DNA of 17,327 bases from Prevotella sp. CAG:732 (GCA_000436035.1 FR893308.1:1-17327); one strand, 5' to 3'; numbered from the stretch's first letter, positions 5,556 through 12,735 are shown. Notes: generated by a model from the sequence alone, not told the origin. Translations and numbers: made by a program.

Positions 5556-6668
5556 TTATCCCCAAACCTCCTCGGCTATCTCTTTGATCAAGTCGAGCTT
5601 AGCCCATTGCTCTGCCTCCGTCAACTTGTTGCCTATCTCGCAAGAGGCGAAGCCGCACTGAGGGCTGAGACTCAGACGCTCCAAAGGCACATACTGGGCA
5701 GCCTCGTGGATGCGAGCGATGACCGTAGCCTTGTCCTCCAAGACTGGCGACTTGCTGGTAACCAAACCGAGCACCACCTTCTTGTTATCAGACACATACT
5801 TCAAAGGCTCGAAACTGCCCGAACGCTCATCGTCAAACTCCAGATAGAAGGTATCCACGTTCTCATGGGCAAAGAGATAAGGAGCCACTGGGTCGTAAGC
5901 ACCCTTGGCGGCATAGCAAGAATGATAGTTGCCACGACATACATGGGTGTTGATGGTCAATCCCTCAGGCTTGCCCTCGATGGCGAGGTTGTTCACCTTG
6001 AGATATTGCAACGCCTCATGCTCCAATGTGAAGCCATTGCCCAACATCGACTTCCAATAGTCATCATCCACGATCATGCCCCAAGTACAGTCGTCGAGTT
6101 GCACGGTGCGACAACCTGCTGCACAAATCTCCTGGAAGAAGGTGCGATAAGCCTGGGCGATGTCCTTGATCAACTCCTCGGTGTTAGGATAGAACTCACG
6201 GGTATTCTTCGAATTGTTGCCACGGAACAACTCTGAGAGGAACTGGGCTGGAGCCGGAATGGTCTGCTTCGCCTCAACGCCCTCCTCCTCAAACTGCTTG
6301 ACGAAGAGGAAGTCCTTGATGAAAGGATGGTTATCGCCCGTAATCTTGCCTGTCAACTTCAAAGAGCCCTTGGTGGTCTCCTCGCCATGAAACTGATAGC
6401 CATGTTCCAACTCGATGTGCTCCACGCTACCGAATCCCCACATGAAGTCGAGATGCCAATAACTGCGACGGAACTCACCATCCGTGATGTAAGGCAAACC
6501 GTGCTCCTTCTGCTGCTTGATGACATCGGCAATCAGTCTATCCTCGATGCGACGCAAGTCGGTGGCAGAAATCTGTCCCTCAGCAAACTTCACTCTTGCT
6601 TCCTTCAACTCGGCAGGGCGCAAGTAGCTGCCCACAGCCTCAAAATGCTTGTTTGATATGTTACTCAT
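5556..6668 (-). CDS. MetE-like cobalamin-independent methyltransferase (YxjG/YxjH type), 370 aa
   Basis: Corresponds to the C-terminal catalytic half of cobalamin-independent methionine synthase, as in the stand-alone YxjG/YxjH-type proteins, which transfer a methyl group to a thiol such as homocysteine at a zinc site. Expected zinc ligands are present: H242 and C244 in NTHVCRGN, E277 in FYLEFDD, and C338 in LSPQCGF. The N-terminal YITDGEFRRSYWHLDFMWGF (59-78) and VQLDDCTWG (189-197) are typical of this branch. Length fits the short family form, which lacks the N-terminal folate-binding half of full MetE. The methyl donor is uncertain. It is divergent from the Lrp/AsnC gene at 6958, with a promoter at 6759-6790 and Lrp-type boxes upstream, so local regulation by that protein is likely. 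The start ATG at 6668 gives the family N-terminus. Confidence 0.92.
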   Translation of the reverse strand: MSNISNKHFEAVGSYLRPAELKEARVKFAEGQISATDLRRIEDRLIADVIKQQKEHGLPYITDGEFRRSYWHLDFMWGFGSVEHIELEHGYQFHGEETTKGSLKLTGKITGDNHPFIKDFLFVKQFEEEGVEAKQTIPAPAQFLSELFRGNNSKNTREFYPNTEELIKDIAQAYRTFFQEICAAGCRTVQLDDCTWGMIVDDDYWKSMLGNGFTLEHEALQYLKVNNLAIEGKPEGLTINTHVCRGNYHSCYAAKGAYDPVAPYLFAHENVDTFYLEFDDERSGSFEPLKYVSDNKKVVLGLVTSKSPVLEDKATVIARIHEAAQYVPLERLSLSPQCGFASCEIGNKLTEAEQWAKLDLIKEIAEEVWG

Positions 6669-6706
6669 AATCTTCTTCTTTTAAAAATGTTATTATATTC
6701 AACATT

Positions 6707-6738
6707 GCAAGCCTTGTCATCAGAAACCAAGGACTTGC
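6707..6738 (-). promoter_or_regulatory. Hairpin in the 5' leader of the methyltransferase gene
   Basis: On the minus strand GCAAGTCCTTG (6738-6728) pairs with CAAGGCTTGC (6716-6707): ten base pairs with one bulged T and an 11-base loop. It lies in the roughly 85-base leader between the predicted start (about 6752) and the ATG at 6668. No T-run follows, so it is not a simple terminator. A role in RNA stability or translation is possible. Confidence 0.5.
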
Positions 6739-6758
6739 GGCATCCGGATTTGCGAGTG

Positions 6759-6790
6759 CAAAGGTAAGAAGAAGAATTTTATCCGCCAAA
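6759..6790 (-). promoter_or_regulatory. Promoter of the MetE-like gene
   Basis: TTTG (6790-6787), 20 bases, TACCTTTG (6766-6759) on the minus strand, a full match to the Bacteroidota consensus. The predicted start is near 6752. Confidence 0.65.
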
Positions 6791-6804
6791 TATTCTTCGT
6801 AATT

Positions 6805-6819
6805 CAGAAAAATATGCTA
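6805..6819. promoter_or_regulatory. Lrp-type box 1
   Basis: CAGAAAAATATGCTA matches 14 of 15 positions of the E. coli Lrp consensus YAGHAWATTWTDCTR. It lies just upstream of the MetE-like -33 element and abuts TAACTTTG (6818-6825), the likely -7 element of the Lrp/AsnC gene. Confidence 0.55.
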
Positions 6820-6825
6820 ACTTTG
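6818..6825 (+). promoter_or_regulatory. Promoter -7 element of the Lrp/AsnC gene
   Basis: TAACTTTG matches TAnnTTTG. A clear -33 element is missing at 19-21 bases upstream. Transcription from here would give a leader of about 125 bases that includes the second Lrp-type box. Confidence 0.4.
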
Positions 6826-6845
6826 CAGCGAAATCGCGAATTTCA

Positions 6846-6860
6846 CAGAATAATATTCTG
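6846..6860. promoter_or_regulatory. Lrp-type box 2
   Basis: CAGAATAATATTCTG has 6-bp perfect inverted arms (CAGAAT/ATTCTG) and matches 14 of 15 positions of YAGHAWATTWTDCTR. Its centre is 41 bp from box 1, about four helical turns. It is flanked by AGCGAAAT (6827-6834) and ATTTCGCT (6865-6872), an additional 8-bp inverted pair. Confidence 0.6.
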
Positions 6861-6913
6861 CAAAATTTCGCTTTCATAAAACATTTAGAAGAGCATAAGG
6901 AAAGAAGCTTACG

Positions 6914-6951
6914 TCTTAACTCCCTTTGACTCCTTAACTTCTTAACTCCTC
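6914..6951 (+). repeat. Simple CTTAACTCC-type repeat before the Lrp/AsnC start
   Basis: Imperfect tandem copies of TTAACTCC(T) and TTAACTTCT run up to the start codon region of the gene at 6958. It is low-complexity, with no Shine-Dalgarno-like sequence. Confidence 0.45.
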
Positions 6952-6957
6952 ATAACA

Positions 6958-7446
6958 ATGGCAACACAAGAGACACTCGATGAAATCGACATCAAGATAC
7001 TGCGACTTTTGCAGCAGAATTCCAATATGACGGTGAAGGAACTAGCCGCCAGAGTACACTTATCCCCCTCACCCACCTTCGAACGACAGAAACGATTGGA
7101 GCGAGAGGGATACATTACTAGATATTCAGCCGTGGTAGATCATCACAAGTTGGGTCACAACGTCATTGTGCTCTGCAACATCCGACTGAAGCAGCACACC
7201 CACGACCTGATACAGCAGTTTATGGACACCGTGCAAAAGATAGACCAGATTACGGAATGCTACAACACCACTGGCGATTACGATTTCCAAATCAAGGTGT
7301 ATGCCCACGACATGAAGGACTACCAAGACTTCATGCTCAACACCCTGGGCAACATCGACTGCATCGGTAGCCTTCACAGCATCATCGTGATAGGAGAAAT
7401 CAAGGATTCCCACTGCATCCCGGTGAATCGGTGCCTTGTCAAATAG
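6958..7446 (+). CDS. Lrp/AsnC family transcriptional regulator, 162 aa
   Basis: Feast/famine regulators bind DNA as dimers to octamers and respond to amino acids. The N-terminal winged helix-turn-helix is clear (LDEIDIKILRLLQQNSNMTV, then LAARVHLSPSPTFERQKRLE with YITRYSAVVD), followed by the RAM/ligand-binding domain (VIVLCNIRLKQHTHD..., ECYNTTGDYDFQIKV). Length is normal for the family. It is divergently paired with the MetE-like methyltransferase gene, and the gap carries two near-consensus Lrp boxes, so control of that gene and of itself is a reasonable inference; methionine or a related amino acid would be a natural ligand. It starts at the ATG at 6958; no Shine-Dalgarno is seen, as usual in Bacteroidota. 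Confidence 0.93.
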   Translation: MATQETLDEIDIKILRLLQQNSNMTVKELAARVHLSPSPTFERQKRLEREGYITRYSAVVDHHKLGHNVIVLCNIRLKQHTHDLIQQFMDTVQKIDQITECYNTTGDYDFQIKVYAHDMKDYQDFMLNTLGNIDCIGSLHSIIVIGEIKDSHCIPVNRCLVK

Positions 7447-7496
7447 GCGCATCATCCCTTGGCAAATCTCTCGAAAGACGACGTTTTTGTTAAAAA

Positions 7497-7522
7497 CCTA
7501 TAAAGGAAGAAAGATTTATAGG
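7497..7522. promoter_or_regulatory. Inverted repeat just upstream of the rubrerythrin promoter
   Basis: CCTATAAA (7497-7504) and TTTATAGG (7515-7522) are perfect 8-bp inverted arms separated by 10 bases. The element ends 7 bases before the -33 box at 7530. It could be an operator for a stress regulator or the end of the preceding transcript; it has no following T-run. Confidence 0.5.
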
Positions 7523-7529
7523 AAAAGGC

Positions 7530-7560
7530 TTGCAAGTTTGGAAAAATTACAATATCTTTG
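7530..7560 (+). promoter_or_regulatory. Promoter of the rubrerythrin gene
   Basis: TTG (7530-7532), 20 bases, TATCTTTG (7553-7560), matching the Bacteroidota pattern. The predicted start is near 7567, about 42 bases before the ATG at 7609. Confidence 0.6.
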
Positions 7561-7608
7561 CAATGTGTTTTAAAACCAAGTATTTATTAATTTTAATACA
7601 GATACATT

Positions 7609-8151
7609 ATGAAAGAATTGAAAGGTACAAAAACAGAGAAGAATTTGCAAGAGGCTTTCGCAGGTGAGTCTCAAGCTCGTAATAAATATACATACTTCGC
7701 ATCCAAGGCCAAGAAGGATGGTTATGTTCAGATAGCCAACATCTTCGAGGAGACTGCTGCCAACGAGAAGGAGCACGCCAAGATATGGTTCAAGTACTTG
7801 GAGGGCGGTGCCATCCAGGACACAGAGAAGAACTTGCAGGCTGCTGCTGAGAGCGAGCACGATGAGTGGACAGAGATGTACCCTCGCATGGCAAAGGAGG
7901 CTCGTGAGGAAGGTTTCGAGGAGATTGCCATCAAGTTTGAGATGGTAGCCGAGATCGAGAAGCACCACGAGGAGCGTTATCGCAAGCTCTTGAAGAACGT
8001 ACAGGACAAGCTCGTCTTCTCTCGTGACGGCGATTGCATCTGGCAGTGCGCCAACTGTGGTCACATCTGCGTAGGAAAGCAGGCTCCTGAGGTTTGCCCT
8101 GTTTGCAACCACCCACAGAGCTACTTCCAGATTGAGGCTCAGAACTACTAA
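7609..8151 (+). CDS. rbr: Rubrerythrin, 180 aa
   Basis: A cytoplasmic non-haem diiron protein that reduces hydrogen peroxide in anaerobes, taking electrons through its rubredoxin-like domain. The N-terminal ferritin-like four-helix domain (residues 1-135) carries the expected metal ligands: E20 in AGESQA, E53 and H56 in NEKEH, and an acidic/His cluster in AEIEKHHEER (E117, H120, E121). The C-terminal rubredoxin domain has the four-cysteine site C147-x2-C150 and C163-x2-C166. Length fits the family and both domains are complete. It is monocistronic: its own promoter at 7530-7560 and a strong terminator at 8187-8240. An inverted repeat upstream of the promoter may mediate peroxide control. Confidence 0.97.
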   Translation: MKELKGTKTEKNLQEAFAGESQARNKYTYFASKAKKDGYVQIANIFEETAANEKEHAKIWFKYLEGGAIQDTEKNLQAAAESEHDEWTEMYPRMAKEAREEGFEEIAIKFEMVAEIEKHHEERYRKLLKNVQDKLVFSRDGDCIWQCANCGHICVGKQAPEVCPVCNHPQSYFQIEAQNY

Positions 8152-8186
8152 ATGTCAGAACTTCGAAAAGTTAGATAAGTTAAAGG

Positions 8187-8240
8187 AATAAGCAAAATAA
8201 GGAACGCCATCTTCGAGTTTCTTATTTTGCTTATTTTTTT
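8187..8240 (+). terminator. Strong intrinsic terminator after rubrerythrin
   Basis: AATAAGCAAAATAAG (8187-8201) and CTTATTTTGCTTATT (8221-8235) are perfect 15-bp inverted arms with a 19-base loop, followed by a T-run from 8234. The opposite strand lacks a T-run, so it acts mainly in the plus direction. It separates rbr from the convergent mutY. Confidence 0.85.
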
Positions 8241-8241
8241 A

Positions 8242-9474
8242 TTATTCACTTTCCCACTTACGGAGTTTCTCCAAGAGAATCTCTATGAGTCTCGGAATGC
8301 CATATTGGTCGAACTCCGATTCCTTGATCCAGATATAATCAGCAGGCAAAGGGAATCGTCCATCCGTTTCCAAGAGATAGAAATCGGCGAGAAGGATGCG
8401 ATGTGTCAAGACATGCTTCACATCTTTTGCTATTCGGGTGATGCCATAATTCAATGAGGCGGTTGGGAGATGAAACATCTTTTCGATATCTTCGTGATAC
8501 TCAATAGGAGTTTTCTTGAAGTCGGAAGCATTGTATGGCTCCCACAGTCCCTGCCAAATATCTCCCTTGCCACGGCGATGGATGGCGATCATAGGTTCCG
8601 CTTGTTCGCCATTCGCCGATGTCTCTTCTTGACACCTTATATATATATAGGTGAGGCGGCGAGTTTGCACCTTCAGTTTTTTCTCCTTTACGGGCAACTC
8701 AGCTACTCGGTCATTTCGCAATGCCTCGCAAGTCTCGGCTAGCGGACAGAGCAAGCACTTGGGCGATTGTGGTGTGCATTGAATCGCGCCGAAATCCATC
8801 ATTCCTTGATTATAGGCTGAAATGGGAGACAGCTCCATTTCAAATCCATTCGGAAGAATTTTCTCCGAAGAAGAGACAGATGCTTTTAAAGAAGCGGATG
8901 AATCTAGAGGAGAAATTGAATCTAGAGAAGAGATTGAGCCTAGAGAAGCGAAAGCGTCAAGCGAATCTCCTCCAGGAATCAATGATTGCGCCAAAGCAGC
9001 GAATTCCTTTTTCCCTTGGGTCGAGTTGATGGGCGTATCTATGCCGAAATATCTCGAAAGCACACGATATACGTTTCCATCCACGACCGCCGCAGGAATG
9101 TCGAAGGCGAAGGAGCCGATGGCTGCCGCCGTGTAATCGCCCACTCCCTTCAGCGACTTGATGCCCTCCAACGTATCAGGGAACTTGCCCATCTCCACGA
9201 TTTGCTTGGCTGCCGCATGGAGATTGCGAGCACGAGAGTAGTAGCCCAAGCCCTGCCAAAGCTTTAGCACGTCATCCTCACTTGCCGCCGCCAACGCCTC
9301 GACCGTAGGATATTGAGCCATGAATCGCTCCCAATATTCCAAGCCCTGAACAATACGCGTCTGCTGCAAGATAATCTCACTGAGCCAGATGGCATAAGGA
9401 TCACGAGTCTCACGCCAAGGCAATGCCCTGCCATTCTCACGAAACCAAGAAATGATTTGATTGGAAAAAGACAT
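8242..9474 (-). CDS. mutY: A/G-specific adenine glycosylase MutY with Ser-rich insertion, 410 aa
   Basis: Removes adenine mispaired with 8-oxoguanine, limiting G:C to T:A mutation. Seen: catalytic Glu in LSEIILQQTR (E33), helix-hairpin-helix LKGVGDYTAAAI (108-119) and catalytic Asp in VVDGNVYRVLSR (D132). The [4Fe-4S] site C233-x6-C240-x2-C243-x5-C249 and a C-terminal NUDIX-like 8-oxoG recognition domain (IAIHRRGKGDIWQGLWE, HVLTHRI) follow. Compared with E. coli MutY (350 aa), there is an extra Ser/Leu/Asp-rich stretch at about 169-217, between the catalytic Asp and the cluster, encoded partly by three 18-bp tandem repeats (8900-8953). The frame is intact and all key residues remain. Last gene of the minus-strand run from 12655. 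Confidence 0.95.
   Translation of the reverse strand: MSFSNQIISWFRENGRALPWRETRDPYAIWLSEIILQQTRIVQGLEYWERFMAQYPTVEALAAASEDDVLKLWQGLGYYSRARNLHAAAKQIVEMGKFPDTLEGIKSLKGVGDYTAAAIGSFAFDIPAAVVDGNVYRVLSRYFGIDTPINSTQGKKEFAALAQSLIPGGDSLDAFASLGSISSLDSISPLDSSASLKASVSSSEKILPNGFEMELSPISAYNQGMMDFGAIQCTPQSPKCLLCPLAETCEALRNDRVAELPVKEKKLKVQTRRLTYIYIRCQEETSANGEQAEPMIAIHRRGKGDIWQGLWEPYNASDFKKTPIEYHEDIEKMFHLPTASLNYGITRIAKDVKHVLTHRILLADFYLLETDGRFPLPADYIWIKESEFDQYGIPRLIEILLEKLRKWESE
8900..8953 (-). repeat. Three 18-bp in-frame tandem repeats inside mutY
   Basis: Units at 8900-8917, 8918-8935 and 8936-8953 share GA(A/G)(T/C)CTAGAG(A/G)AG. On the coding strand they give the SSLDSI/SPLDSS-like hexapeptides of the Ser-rich insertion. 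Slippage at such repeats would change protein length without shifting the frame. Confidence 0.75.
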
Positions 9475-9521
9475 TTTTTATTCAAGCTTTATACTTTGAG
9501 GAAGTTATTGAAGGGAAGTTT

Positions 9522-10841
9522 TTATTGTTCCGGGTACTGCTGATAAATCTTCAAGCCGAACTCAGCACTCAGCGCATAAGCATGTTCCATAATCTCTGCC
9601 AGGATATGCTCGTAATACACCCAAACCTTATCCTTCACGAAGAAATAGAACTCCATCGGAAGTCCGCACTGCGTTGCCTCCAACTGGCGCACCATCAAGG
9701 TCATTTCTGTATTCACCTCTGGGCGCTCACGCAGATACTTCTCCATGTATTTGCGATAGAGCTGGAGATTGGTTGGAGCCAAGGCAGCAGGATTTCTCAA
9801 ATCAGCCAAAACCTGATGTTCATGCTGCCTAGCATTTCCTAGCCCAGCATTCTGATCTTTCTCCATTTCTGTCTGATGCTCATTTCCCACCTCAGCCTTT
9901 GCCAGCATTTTCTGCAAACTCTCCTTCGGCTTGAACGAATCCTCTGTGGCGAAGTGCTTCTCCAATAGGCGAGCCTTCAATTCCTCATCCACCAAGCGGA
10001 TGCTGCGGAAGTCGAAATACACCTTGCGCTGTACCCTTCGTCCCCCACTCTTCTGCATACCAATCCAATTCTGGAAACTGCCGTTGACAAGCGTGGCTGG
10101 CGAGATGGTGACGATGGTGTTGTCGAAATTGCGCACCTTCACCGTGGTGAGCGACATCTCCTCCACGATACCATTGGCATCCACCGACTTCACCGTAATC
10201 CAGTCGCCCTTGTGGAGCATATCATTGCTCGTCAGTCTGACACCGGCTGCCAAGCCGAGGATGGTATCCTTGAACACCAGCATCAGCACTGCCGAGGTAG
10301 CACCCAAGCCAGCAAAGAGCGTCAACGGGTTCTTGCCCAACAAGATGGCGACCACGACCACACCAGCCACAAAGAGCATCAGGATGCGAAGCACGCCACA
10401 GAAGGTATGGAAATACTGTTGGGCTGAGGAACGACGCTCCTCGGAACTCTCCAAGCCCTTGAACGAGCCGATGAACACCAAAGCCGTCCTCACCGACATC
10501 ACCACGATGTAGATGCCCGTGGCACGCTCCAGTATCTCCTTGAAGATAGGATATTCGAGATACACCAATGGCATGAGCGACCATATCACCACCGCTGGCA
10601 CGATATGGCAAGCCGAGGTGAGCACCTTCTTATTGAAGAGCACATCATCCCATGTCACCTCCGTCTTATCCGTCACCTTCATGATAATCGGCACCAAGAG
10701 ACGGCGACACAACAAGTCGCTCAACATCGCCAGCAAGATGGCGGTGATGGTGAGCAAGATATGGCGAACCACTGGCACTGCACCGCCCGTGACTCCAGCC
10801 ATCTGAATCAAATTCTCTACAAACTTACGAATCTCCTCCAT
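9522..10841 (-). CDS. Mechanosensitive ion channel, MscS superfamily (YbdG-like), 439 aa
   Basis: Inner-membrane channel that opens on membrane tension to release solutes during hypo-osmotic shock. Hydrophobic segments appear near residues 24-45, 73-95, 108-126 and 147-168. These are followed by the MscS pore and beta-domain signature NPLTLFAGLGATSAVLMLVFKD and LAAGVRLTSNDMLHKGDWITV (171-217), then VEEMSLTTVKVRNFDNTIVTIS (226-247) and VNGSFQNW. The long C-terminus with KVYFDFRSI and ...LPMEFYFF matches the YbdG/miniconductance-type branch. A Gln/Glu/His-rich low-conservation stretch lies at about 315-350. It lies 53 bases after the carboxypeptidase gene and 47 bases before mutY, consistent with cotranscription. 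Confidence 0.92.
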   Translation of the reverse strand: MEEIRKFVENLIQMAGVTGGAVPVVRHILLTITAILLAMLSDLLCRRLLVPIIMKVTDKTEVTWDDVLFNKKVLTSACHIVPAVVIWSLMPLVYLEYPIFKEILERATGIYIVVMSVRTALVFIGSFKGLESSEERRSSAQQYFHTFCGVLRILMLFVAGVVVVAILLGKNPLTLFAGLGATSAVLMLVFKDTILGLAAGVRLTSNDMLHKGDWITVKSVDANGIVEEMSLTTVKVRNFDNTIVTISPATLVNGSFQNWIGMQKSGGRRVQRKVYFDFRSIRLVDEELKARLLEKHFATEDSFKPKESLQKMLAKAEVGNEHQTEMEKDQNAGLGNARQHEHQVLADLRNPAALAPTNLQLYRKYMEKYLRERPEVNTEMTLMVRQLEATQCGLPMEFYFFVKDKVWVYYEHILAEIMEHAYALSAEFGLKIYQQYPEQ

Positions 10842-10867
10842 ACTCTAAAAAACTATAGCATTCTTCA

Positions 10868-10892
10868 CACTTCGTTCTTCACTCTTCACTTC
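10868..10892. repeat. TTCTTCAC-type simple repeat, copy 1
   Basis: Imperfect tandem CTTCGTTCTTCACTCTTCACTT between the carboxypeptidase and channel genes. The 14-mer CTTCGTTCTTCACT (10870-10883) recurs exactly at 12233-12246, also at the junction of two minus-strand genes. Confidence 0.5.
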
Positions 10893-10894
10893 AT

Positions 10895-12190
10895 TCACGG
10901 CTTGCACAGCAACTCACACACCTTGTCGGCGAAGTTTCTGGCATTATTGCCGTGCATGATACCATTATTGATGATAGAGAAGCAAAGCTCATGCCCATTC
11001 GCCGCCTTGCAATAGCCAGCGAGCGAGATGATGCCCGTCAGCGTGCCGGTCTTCGCCTTCACGTTGGCATGGGCATAACCCGTTTTCATGCGCTTCTTCA
11101 GCGTGCCATCGACACCAGCGATAGGCAGGGATTGCTTCAACTGCTGATACATATTCTCGTCACGATAGGCATAGCGAAGGAGCTTCACCTCCAGTTCGGC
11201 ACTCAAATAGTTGTAGAGCGAGAGACCGGAACCATCGGCGAGTTTGTAGCGAGCAGGATCGAGTCCTATCTTGCGTATCAACTGCCGCTCCACGTTTCTC
11301 GCACTCTTGGCACTGGCAGGTCGGTTGCCTGTCGAAGCCGCTATCTGGTAGTACATGCTCTCGGCATAGAGATTGTCGCTCTCCTTCATCATCTTGTGCA
11401 ATATCTGGTCCATCGTATGGAAACGGGTACAAATGGTGAACGCTCCCTGCGGACAGCGTTTCACGGATGCCCCGAAACCAGCATAGAAGATGCCCGCATC
11501 CTTCAACTTGCTAAGGAATCTATCCATAAACAGGTCTTTCCTTCCGAACACCAATGGCGAGAGCACCGGGTTGTCATCATCCCAGCACCATCCCTCGCCC
11601 AAGAGGTCTTCGTCCTTCATCGAGCGGTCGGCATAGACGCTGCCCTGGATGCTATCCACACCCAGTTCCTTCAGGCTGGTGACGAACGCCGTCATGTCGT
11701 CGGTGTTGAATCGAGGGTCCATGCCGCCCACGCAGTAGATGTCGCCCTTGAGCACGCCGTTCTCCACCGTGCCCGTATATTTGAGGGTGGTCTTAAACTG
11801 ATAAGAGCCGCCCAACTTATCCAGTGCGGTAATCGCCGTCACGAGTTTCATGGTGCTGGCAGGTCGCATCAACTGGCGTTCACGGAAGCGATAGATGCAA
11901 GAATCCGCCTCCAGGTCCCACACCATGATGCCCACCTGCGAGGTCTCAAACATCTTGCTTTTCAGCAGATTGTCCAAGCCCACCTGCACAGCGTGAGGCC
12001 AAGGCAGGGAGTCGGAAGCCAAGCTATCCACCATGAGGGAGTCGGAGACAGCCAGTTCGTCCTTGTCGTCGGCAGGCTCTTCTTCCTTCGTCTCCTGTTC
12101 CGTATTGTCTATCACCACTTGGGCTTGCAGCGGCAGGCTCATCACCATCACAGACAGCAAGCTCATCACATATCTTAATATCTTATTCAT
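10895..12190 (-). CDS. dacB: D-alanyl-D-alanine carboxypeptidase/endopeptidase (PBP4, peptidase S13), 431 aa
   Basis: A periplasmic enzyme that trims peptidoglycan stem peptides and cross-links. A signal peptide is visible (MNKILRYVMSLLSVMVMSLPLQAQ, cleavage after AQA/Q near residue 24), followed by an acidic low-complexity linker (about 28-62). The penicillin-binding active-site motifs are all present: S112-T-M-K115 (PASTMK), S271-D-N273 (ESDN) and K380-T-G382 (KAKTGT). An S13-type insertion domain lies between the first two motifs. Length fits S13 family members. It lies 51 bases downstream of the PH-like gene and upstream of the mechanosensitive channel, giving an envelope-related gene run. 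Confidence 0.95.
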   Translation of the reverse strand: MNKILRYVMSLLSVMVMSLPLQAQVVIDNTEQETKEEEPADDKDELAVSDSLMVDSLASDSLPWPHAVQVGLDNLLKSKMFETSQVGIMVWDLEADSCIYRFRERQLMRPASTMKLVTAITALDKLGGSYQFKTTLKYTGTVENGVLKGDIYCVGGMDPRFNTDDMTAFVTSLKELGVDSIQGSVYADRSMKDEDLLGEGWCWDDDNPVLSPLVFGRKDLFMDRFLSKLKDAGIFYAGFGASVKRCPQGAFTICTRFHTMDQILHKMMKESDNLYAESMYYQIAASTGNRPASAKSARNVERQLIRKIGLDPARYKLADGSGLSLYNYLSAELEVKLLRYAYRDENMYQQLKQSLPIAGVDGTLKKRMKTGYAHANVKAKTGTLTGIISLAGYCKAANGHELCFSIINNGIMHGNNARNFADKVCELLCKP

Positions 12191-12223
12191 TACCTAATTT
12201 TATTCAAAAAGACAGCAAGAGAA

Positions 12224-12248
12224 TTCTTCACTCTTCGTTCTTCACTTC
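12224..12248. repeat. TTCTTCAC-type simple repeat, copy 2
   Basis: TTCTTCACTCTTCGTTCTTCAC at the end of the PH-like gene shares an exact 14-mer with 10870-10883. It overlaps the stop codon at 12242-12244. Confidence 0.5.
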
Positions 12249-12655
12249 CCCATTTTCTTCTCCACTTCCTTGACGAATCCCTCCTCATTGTCGGGTTGCA
12301 GGCTCACCATTCGCTTGTGTCCAAACTCGATGACAAGCGCATGGTCCAAGCCGAAGCACGCCTTCATCGGAGTCACACTGATGATGTCACATACCGGGAT
12401 GGTCTTCTTGCTGGAGAAGCGTCCCTCGTCGATGACGATGAAATCCATCTCCTCGTCACGGTCGATGGGCTTCACACGGCGAAAGGTATAGGTGGTATGG
12501 AGGATGCGCTCTATCATGCCCACGATGACGATGGCGAGGAGGATGCCGATGATAGCCACCTTCATCCAAAAGAAGTAACCCACCAAGAGTGCAAAAACAC
12601 CCACTCCACACTTCGCTGGCACCGTAAAACGCTTATGAAAAGTTCTGTCTGTCAT
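12242..12655 (-). CDS. Small membrane protein with PH-like C-terminal domain, 137 aa
   Basis: Two adjacent hydrophobic segments (CGVGVFALLVGYFFW and VAIIGILLAIVIVGMI, residues about 16-48) form a membrane hairpin. They are followed by a strand-rich cytosolic part (TYTFRRVKPIDRDEEMDFIV, RFSSKKTIPVCDIISVTP, ALVIEFGHKRMVSLQPDN, ending EKKMGK). This resembles bacterial PH-domain (bPH) membrane proteins common in Bacteroidota; no precise role is known. First gene of the run that continues to dacB, the channel and mutY. A TAATTTTG element (12685-12678) supports a promoter just upstream. The family assignment is from general shape only. Confidence 0.75.
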   Translation of the reverse strand: MTDRTFHKRFTVPAKCGVGVFALLVGYFFWMKVAIIGILLAIVIVGMIERILHTTYTFRRVKPIDRDEEMDFIVIDEGRFSSKKTIPVCDIISVTPMKACFGLDHALVIEFGHKRMVSLQPDNEEGFVKEVEKKMGK

Positions 12656-12677
12656 ACCTTTTTATTAAAAAACACTG

Positions 12678-12685
12678 CAAAATTA
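12678..12685 (-). promoter_or_regulatory. Promoter -7 element of the PH-like/dacB/channel/mutY run
   Basis: TAATTTTG on the minus strand, about 22 bases before the ATG at 12655, so the leader would be short. A clear -33 TTTG is not present at the usual distance. It faces the nadB promoter 20 bp away. Confidence 0.45.
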
Positions 12686-12703
12686 CAAAAAAACCACCGC
12701 ATA

Positions 12704-12735
12704 TTGCGCATTTTAAAGAGAAATTAGTAATTTTG
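12704..12735 (+). promoter_or_regulatory. Promoter of nadB
   Basis: TTG (12704-12706), 21 bases, TAATTTTG (12728-12735). The start is expected near 12742, giving a leader of about 27 bases. Confidence 0.5.

Noticed and set aside
5463..6236. 257-codon plus-strand frame
   Set aside because: Shadow of the MetE-like gene with no recognisable features.
6669..6752. SAM-type riboswitch in the MetE-like leader
   Set aside because: The roughly 85-base leader shows one simple hairpin only, with no multi-helix junction or expression platform that I can recognise.
10952..12178. 408-codon plus-strand frame
   Set aside because: Lies entirely over dacB, whose signal peptide and three active-site motifs are clear; the opposite frame is His/Arg-rich and meaningless.
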